A stretch of 64,000 nt of DNA from Kwoniella bestiolae CBS 10118 (taxonomy: Eukaryota; Basidiomycota; Tremellomycetes; Tremellales; Cryptococcaceae), in contig NC_089242.1 of NCBI RefSeq assembly GCF_000512585.2, positions 248,001-312,000 of the forward strand, given 5' to 3'. The notes below the pieces were generated by a model. The model ran no database searches. It was not told where the DNA came from and saw nothing but the letters and a program-made list of their open reading frames with translations. A program made the position numbers and the translations under genes. Shown here piece by piece: positions 57,639 through 64,000 of the stretch. Position 1 is the first letter of the stretch. Each line of letters begins with the position of its first letter.

Positions 57639-60353
57639 TTAGTTCGCATCAGGATTATTCCCCAGCGGGTAATTCAGACTAGACACTATAGCGTCCCAAT
57701 CAGGCGTAGACATGGTTATCCTCCCATCCGCAGCATTGCTATTCGGATTAGTCCCATCTGCGCTGAACCCGATTCCAGTCTGTGCTGTAGGAGCAGCAAC
57801 ATTGATCGTATTACTTGGTGGTGCCGAGCCCAGTATAGCGGACAGATCAGGTAACTGCGCAGTAGAAGGATGACCACCTATAATGACAGTATCAGGTGGA
57901 AGATCTTTGATTTCCATAGCTGCTTTCTGAGTAGCTACTAAGACTCCTCCCTTGGGATGTGTCGGATCTCTGAGGAAGGTCACTCCGTGTACTACAGTCT
58001 CGGGTAATCTGTTTAATACACCTGGGATAGGGTTGAGTCCCCGTCGGAATGTATCGAGATCGTAGGATGTGAATCCTTCTTGTGCTGCTTTCTGTGCGCA
58101 GGAATATAGTAGAGAGATTACTTGAAGTTGCTGAAAAGGGATACCAACGATTAATCACGGGGATGTAAGATGACAGATGAGTACAAAGGAGGATACTCAC
58201 AGAAGTTTGTAAAGGCATTCTACCCTCGCCCCAACCTTCTATCCATCTAGTGGTAGTTTCCCTGAACTTCTCCAGAATGACTACACCATCCCATTCCCTC
58301 CGCCTAGCATAGGAATGATACTGCACTAAACCCATAAGGCCCAACGCATATGGACCAAAGAAGAGCAAATCGCCTAGTTCATCTTGATTGGTCGCCCATT
58401 CCAGTGCGACACGGGTCGCTGGATTCAGATCTAGCCAGACTGGTATGTCGAGGGACAAGTCTATATGAGAGGGACAGATGAAGGACCAGCGCATAAAGGG
58501 ACGATAGAGGAGGAATGTCACTGTTGTATGTAGCAGATGTAGGATACCTAAACATCGTAAAGTTGGTCAGCTTGGGAAAAGTCAAGAAGGTTTTGAAGGG
58601 GTTGAGACTGACCTGCAGGTAAACTTGACCATGCTCCGTTGAAAGTGAGAATGGGGGGTAATTCTTCTTTCCATCTCAACAGCCTGACTCGTATATCCTG
58701 GATATCCTGATTTCTGGTCTTGTTGATACCGTTAATACCATACACCTTAGCCAACAGATCAGATAGGATCAAAGTAAGGGTGAACAGGTGATGGAAGAAA
58801 ACATTTTCCCCTCTTTGAAACAAATCGGATAATCCGGAGGGAAGAGAGCTCGAAGGTATTATAGGTCGCACTCCTGTCCGAGCTGCGTTCCTGTTTGAAA
58901 CATCAATATCTACTGATACTCTGTAAGTTCCATGACACGTACCATTGGTCCAGGATGACCGCACATTGCCAGATCCTACGATCTGTCTCTCCATCAGGAT
59001 CCCCCAAGTCCGCTTGATCCATTGATAGGTCTTGTGCCTGTCATCTCTATATCAGCAGGAGATGATACCGTTGGACTTTGAGATTACTCACCAGCCTGAT
59101 AGCTCCTGATAATCTAGTTCTGGAGACACTTTCCGACGATGCTGCTCCGTTCTGCAGAGCCAACTCATCTACCAGGCAAGTGACCAAGAGCGTCTGTACG
59201 CTCTGCCGACTTGGGTCACTCATTGTATCTGAATGAACATGACAGTATGTGTAAGCCAAACCCTCTCTCACAGCTCTTTGTTCGCTCACCTTGCTCGTGC
59301 ATCTCCTGAGTGACGATGTAATTCAAACAATCAAAGATCTCCTTTGGGCAATTCCGCCTAGCAGCAGCAACAGCAGCCATGGCATGACATAATGTCTGTG
59401 TGACTTCCGGCATATCCTCTCTCGTCACTATAGGCATCAGAGGACTGACATGTACCAGGAAAGTCTCAACTAAGCGATTGACAACCTCTGTCCAACTCGG
59501 TGATCTTAGGGCTTCGAGGACATGCGATGGAGGGTCTGAAGAGTCTGGTGGAGGACGATTAGGGATTATAATTCGCATATAGCCGTTGCCCGATTCAGGT
59601 GGGTGTACTACCATAGACAGATTGTTGAGTTCGTCGTATTCTGATAGATAGGAGATTGGCAAAGTGGGGGTTGAATGGAGGATATATGATATGGCAGTTG
59701 GACCTGGACATTGTGAAACGGATAAGTGCGAATCTCATCTCAAGGGTCAAGAACATACCTTCTCTCCGTGTTGAAGTGGTTCTCAGTGGTGTCAAGCCAA
59801 GGACACTCCTTGCTCTAGGTACGACGACGGGTGTGGAATGCCTTATTTCGCTCTCTGCTCTATCCAAGAACATCCTCCCCTCATCAACGTGTTCTGCACC
59901 TCTGGGACTACCTGCATTATCGTCGACTGACCATACTGCGCCGTGCGATTGGTACAGTCCATTCCGTATACGTTTCGTCCGAGACGCTGTGAGGGGTAGA
60001 TCGAATGTACATGTCAAAGAAGCAGTATTGCACGCTTGACACAAGTCTCGACGTGTGTCTAGTGGCTCGCACCTGTTGCTTGATCAACACGGGTTTCATT
60101 CCTCCTTTAGTCAATATCAAGCTTACTTTGTTTTCTGTGGCGGCAAGTCATCAAGTGAGCAGGCTACCTCAGAAGCTGAAGGTCTAACAGTGCTCACCTT
60201 GGTCCTACATCTATCACAAGCCTGCAAGTTCTTCGGTCTATATTGACCATCGGCCTTCCTCTTTCCCTTATCCGCTGAACTGGGGTGTGCATTACTCTGA
60301 TCTGACCGAGGGGTAGTGGGAAGTCTTGATGGTCCACTCTCTGGATACTCCAT
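57639..60353 (-). CDS. Zn2Cys6 fungal transcription factor with MHR domain
   Basis: A nuclear DNA-binding regulator. The first exon ends QACDRCRTK; an 8-base microexon (60127-60134) and the next exon then complete KTKCEP, RDLCQACNTASLTC. This gives Cys spacing x2, x6, x9, x2, x6, right for the binuclear cluster. Without the microexon the x6 spacing and the frame are both lost. The rest is a fungal MHR-type region: SWTEVVNRLVETFLVHVSPLMP, DLLAKVYGINGINK, WKEELPPILTFNG, LLYRPFMRWSFICPS and YALGLMGLVQYHSY. The C-terminal 100 residues are Ser/Asn/Pro-rich, probably the activation part. About nine exons. Its place next to the permease and oxygenase suggests it may control them. Confidence 0.87.
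60127..60134 (-). other. Eight-base microexon inside the zinc-cluster coding sequence
   Basis: The minus strand reads CCACAG, then AAAACAAA, then GTAAGC. The flanking introns are 60135-60197 (63 bases, GTGAGC donor) and 60073-60126 (54 bases, GTAAGC donor, CAACAG acceptor). Joining AAG, AAAACAAA and GTGC gives Lys-Lys-Thr-Lys-Cys and restores the Zn2Cys6 spacing. Confidence 0.75.
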
Positions 60354-61302
60354 GGCTGGCTGTTAAAGACGCTGCATGGGGATGGGTGTGTGTACTATGG
60401 ACTATGGTATGTCAAGTTAATGGCGCTGGATTGCTCTTCGGCAATTGGAGGTTGAGTGGTTGTTTCTATTTGTGGTCCTGTTTACCCGATGATGATGATG
60501 CCATCAATCAGCTCCGAAAGGATGTCTAGTCCAGCCAGTCAGGTGGATATCGCCGACACGAATAGGAAAGGATAGGTCGGGTGTAGCTGATAATTTTACT
60601 TTATGCGGTCTGATCGGAATTTCCCAGCCTGACTCCTGACTCCCCGGGGATAAGGATACCCCTTTGTTTTTCCGGCTAAGACCGAGGCTAGAATCAATGC
60701 CAAGAAGTGAAACGTCGTCATCGCCAAGATCAACATGTCTACGCCATCCCTCTCTTTCTGTAAAACAAGCATGGCCATTTGCCGCTCACCCAGGGTACCG
60801 AGGCCCCGCTAGTATGTCCACACCCGCTTTAACCACACATACCCACAGTACCAAAAGAATAACATCATACACTCCAGTGAATGCCAAGAACCCCTAACGT
60901 GCTCTACGAGTATATCGCCCAATCAAAGTCTCTCACCGTGCGTTACCGACCGTGCCAAGAAATAACCTAAACCCCATCTTATCAATCTTTCCTTGATCCG
61001 TGATCGTTTAGACATACTTAAACTTTTGGATCGTGGCGGAACATCAGAGATTATGGGTTTGAAAACGAACGGTCATATCCACCTGTATGTAAGGAAGCGT
61101 ACTTGGCTTCTTGGCATTCATTACCAATGTCTACATCGATACATCTCATCGGTCCGATGTTCATGGGTACCACCCCACCATAAAAACTTCACATAGTCAT
61201 ATATAAAGATGCGATCTGACGGATAAAGGGGATCTATCCCCTCTTTCTCTTTTGTTTCTCTTCTCTTGATCAATAATAATATCGCTAAATATCAATCATA
61301 AT
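60354..61302. other. Divergent intergenic region upstream of the ENA-type ATPase
   Basis: About 950 bases between divergent starts. A 60-codon minus frame at 60596-60778 would encode a short protein with one hydrophobic segment (MTTFHFLALILASVLA), but nothing else supports it. No other gene seen. Confidence 0.4.
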
Positions 61303-64000
61303 ATGGCGACTGAGAAATATACGACAAAGACAAATCCTGATAGTAATGCTGAGAAGGGTATCTCTCGAGCAGATACCGGAGCAACCGCTACTTCCCAATC
61401 ATTACCTTTCAAACCTCATACAGCTCCATCAGCCAAGGTCCTAGATGCCCTGGGAGCAAATGCTTCCAAAGGTCTTTCTGAGGCTGATAGCAAAAAGAGA
61501 TTAGAGCAATATGGACCAAACAGGTTGAAACCACCTAAGAAGCCCAGCATATTCAATATCGTGCTGAGGCAGATCGGAAATGCCATGACGGTCATTCTGA
61601 GTGAGTACCCTTCCTTTAATCCAAACCAGAAAATAATGAAATCAGGGTTGTGTGAGGGTTGAGGGTCGCCAAGCTGATGATTCGTATTTTTATGACATAG
61701 TCGCGGCAATGGCCGTTTCGTTCGGTACGATGGACTGGATCAGTGGTGGTGTCATTGGTGCTTTGGTGGTTTTGAATGTTACCGTGGGAACAATTACGGA
61801 ATGGCAAGCTGAAAAGGTGAGTACTGTACGACCCAACATGCCATAAACCGGGGTATGAACTGATACAAGGATGATTTATCACATAGACCGTAGCAAGTCT
61901 TGAGTCCGTTGGTGCACCTCAAGCTACCGTCATCAGATCTTCAGATGGCAGAGAAAGTACCACCAAAGTCATTGCTGTCGAAGAAGTCGTCCCTGGTGAT
62001 TTGGTACTTCTCAAAAATGGTGATATCGTCCCTGCCGATGGTAGAGTCCTTGAAGGTCACTGCAGTAACTTGGAATGTGACGAGGCGTTTTTGACGGGTG
62101 AATCTCTGCCTGTGGCCAAACAATCTGATCCTGTCGATGAGGAAGACTGTCCCGTTGGGTAAGTAAGACCCACCTCTCATAAATTTGCAACGCAAGCTCA
62201 TACCTTCTGCGACAGTGACCGACTCAGTATGGTGTTCTCCGGTGCCCAAGTGACGAAGGGAAGAGCTCGAGTAGTCATCACTTCGACTGGTATGAACACT
62301 GAGATCGGTAAAATTGCTCAAGCGCTCGAATCGAAGGCCAAGAAGACTGATACCGGTTTCAAGGCTTATTGGTACAAGTTCAAGGTTGTTATGGGTGTTG
62401 CCGAAACTACTCCTCTGCAAATCAAGTGGGTTGAATTCTGCTTACGAGCAAAGATAGGAACTTGACCGTATACTGATTCACTTGGATGTAGATTGAACAA
62501 ACTCGCTTACTTCTTGCTCGGTTGCGCCATCGTCATCGCCATCATTGTGGTCGCTTCTACTGGATTCAAGAACGTCCCTCTATCAGTTGCTACATACGCT
62601 GTCGCAGCTGCTGTGTCCATCTTGCCCGCTTCCCTTATTGCTGTCGTCAGTTTGACATTGGCTCGAGCATCCACCGATCTCGCTCAACGAAATGCCCTGG
62701 TTAGACGAATGGATGCTATCGAAGCTTTGGCTGGTGTTGAGAATGTCTGTTCTGATAAAGTAAGTTCACTGCCCATCCATCGGAAAACTCGAATTGACGT
62801 TCTATGAACATTTTAGACTGGTACACTCACCGTCGGTCGAATGGTCGTTCGTAAATTCTGGGTACCTGCCCTTGATCCTCGAGCCAACGAATCTGCTCCT
62901 CTCAACACCCGACGAGGTCAAGCCTATTCATTCGAAACTGGATCCGACCCCTTCTACCCCAGAGGTGAAGTTCGATCTGACCGCGAAGAAATCTCACCTG
63001 GAGGAGCAGTCCTGGACCTCAAACGTAAACCCCAACGAAAGCTTTCCGGCGATTCTACACCTGACAACGATCCTGATTCTCAGGAACTCGCATTGCAAGA
63101 ACAGGTCATCCTGGTTGACGAGCTGGAACTTGGTCTAAGGGACTTGGCACTCTGTGCTTCCCTTTGTAATCAGGCTACCCTATCTCGACCTGCCGATAAC
63201 GAAAGTCAATGGGAGGCTAATGGCGATCCCACCGAGATTGCTTTACAAGTTGCTGCCCACAAATTGGGACATGGTAAACCGTTTATGACCCATTCGAGAC
63301 CCAGCCCTACCCGAGCCGATTCAGTCCGATCCGGCCACAGTGGACGACCACCCATCGCAGGTTCCAGAGGACACTACGAACAAATCATCGAGCACCCCTT
63401 CGATTCTACCGTCAAGCGAATGTCTATCGCCTACAAGTTCGTTCCCGACGATAACAAGGAAGCTCACGTCCAATGTTTCCTCAAAGGTGCTGTTGAGAGA
63501 GTATTCGAACTGTGTACTTCTGTCCATGGTGAACCTTTGACCGACGAACGAAAGAAAGATATTATGGTTAAGGTTGATGCGCTCGCTGCTCAGGGTCTTA
63601 GAGTCTTAGCGCTGTGTGGCAAGCGATTACCCTCAAGATCAGCGGACGAAGTCAAGGCTATGCCCAGAGATCAATTCGAGAACGATTTTGCCTTTTTGGG
63701 TCTGGCTGGTATCTTTGATCCTCCAAGGAAGGAATCTCCAGGAGCTGTTGCCGATTGTCTCAGAGCTGGTATCACCCCTAGAATGTTGACTGGTGATCAC
63801 CCCGCTACTGCTACTGCCATCGCCCTTAACATTGGTATCCTCGAGAAAGCCTATTCTAAGGATGCGGTCATGACTGGACAACAATTCGATGCGCTCAGTG
63901 AAGATGAGATTGATAAATTACCGGAACTACCACTGGTCGTAGCTAGATGTGCTCCGGAGACTAAGGTGAGTCAAGTCCTCCTTTGCTCTCACCTCATCCT
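61303..64000 (+). CDS. P-type ATPase of the fungal Na+/K+ efflux (ENA, type IID) class; cut by the window end
   Basis: ENA pumps expel Na+ or K+ at alkaline pH and high salt. The N-terminal part has LSEADSKKRLEQYGPNRL and PSIFNIVLRQIGNAMTVIL, as in ENA pumps. Then come GTITEWQAEKTVASL, VPGDLVLLKNGDIVPADGR, FLTGESLPV, LPASLIAVVSLTLA, and the phosphorylation site, whose DK and TGTLT lie on two exons. The nucleotide domain has GDPTEIAL, KRMSIAYKF and FLKGAVERVFELC. RMLTGDHPATA follows. Reading continues to a GTGAGT donor at 63966, so the hinge GDGVND and the last membrane segments lie beyond the window. The N-terminal half is complete from the ATG at 61303. Confidence 0.9.

Noticed and set aside
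1..64000. tRNA, rRNA, CRISPR array, LTR or transposase
   Set aside because: No cloverleaf B-box pattern, direct-repeat array, terminal repeat pair or transposase motif could be supported by eye.

Overview
The window is nuclear DNA of a fungus, most likely a tremellomycete yeast of the Cryptococcus/Kwoniella kind. The reasons are dense genes on both strands, many short introns (about 50-150 bases, GTRAGT donors, CTNAC-type branch sites close to the AG), basidiomycete-style proteins (a Mug190/tricalbin-like C2 protein, a Zn2Cys6 regulator, a type IID ENA ATPase) and no operons, rRNA, tRNA, CRISPR or intact transposon. Species assignment is inference.

Layout. 0.6-2.7 kb: TIM50. 3.9-7.4 kb: a convergent pair of secreted calpain-like paralogs. 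8.0-18.6 kb: mitochondrial thiolase, a DCAF11-like WD40 protein and a tricalbin-like lipid-transfer protein. 19.0-19.8 kb: a small acidic coiled-coil protein. 20.5-23.7 kb: a tandem pair of calpain-like paralogs. 24.1-40.6 kb: conserved cell-biology genes (dynein light intermediate chain, Barentsz/CASC3, DPH4, ERG3, VPS17, eIF3m, prefoldin 2). 41.2-60.4 kb: a more accessory stretch with a secreted beta-propeller protein, siderophore transporter, SDR, DHA2 MFS, DUF1275 membrane protein, 2OG-Fe(II) oxygenase, Dal5-like permease and a Zn2Cys6 regulator. 61.3 kb to the end: an ENA-type P-type ATPase cut by the window edge.

The most unusual content is the four-member secreted family (293, 371, 300 and 309 residues from exon models I checked frame by frame). 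Its blocks can be matched to the calpain CysPc domain, but the catalytic Cys, His and (in three members) Asn positions carry other residues, so these look like pseudoproteases. All share two intron positions with identical phase, and three carry a Ser/Thr/Ala-rich stalk after the signal peptide. The oxygenase, permease and regulator at 53-60 kb could form a small nutrient-use cluster. The rest is ordinary housekeeping. Annotation rests on reading the sequence only; no database search was run.
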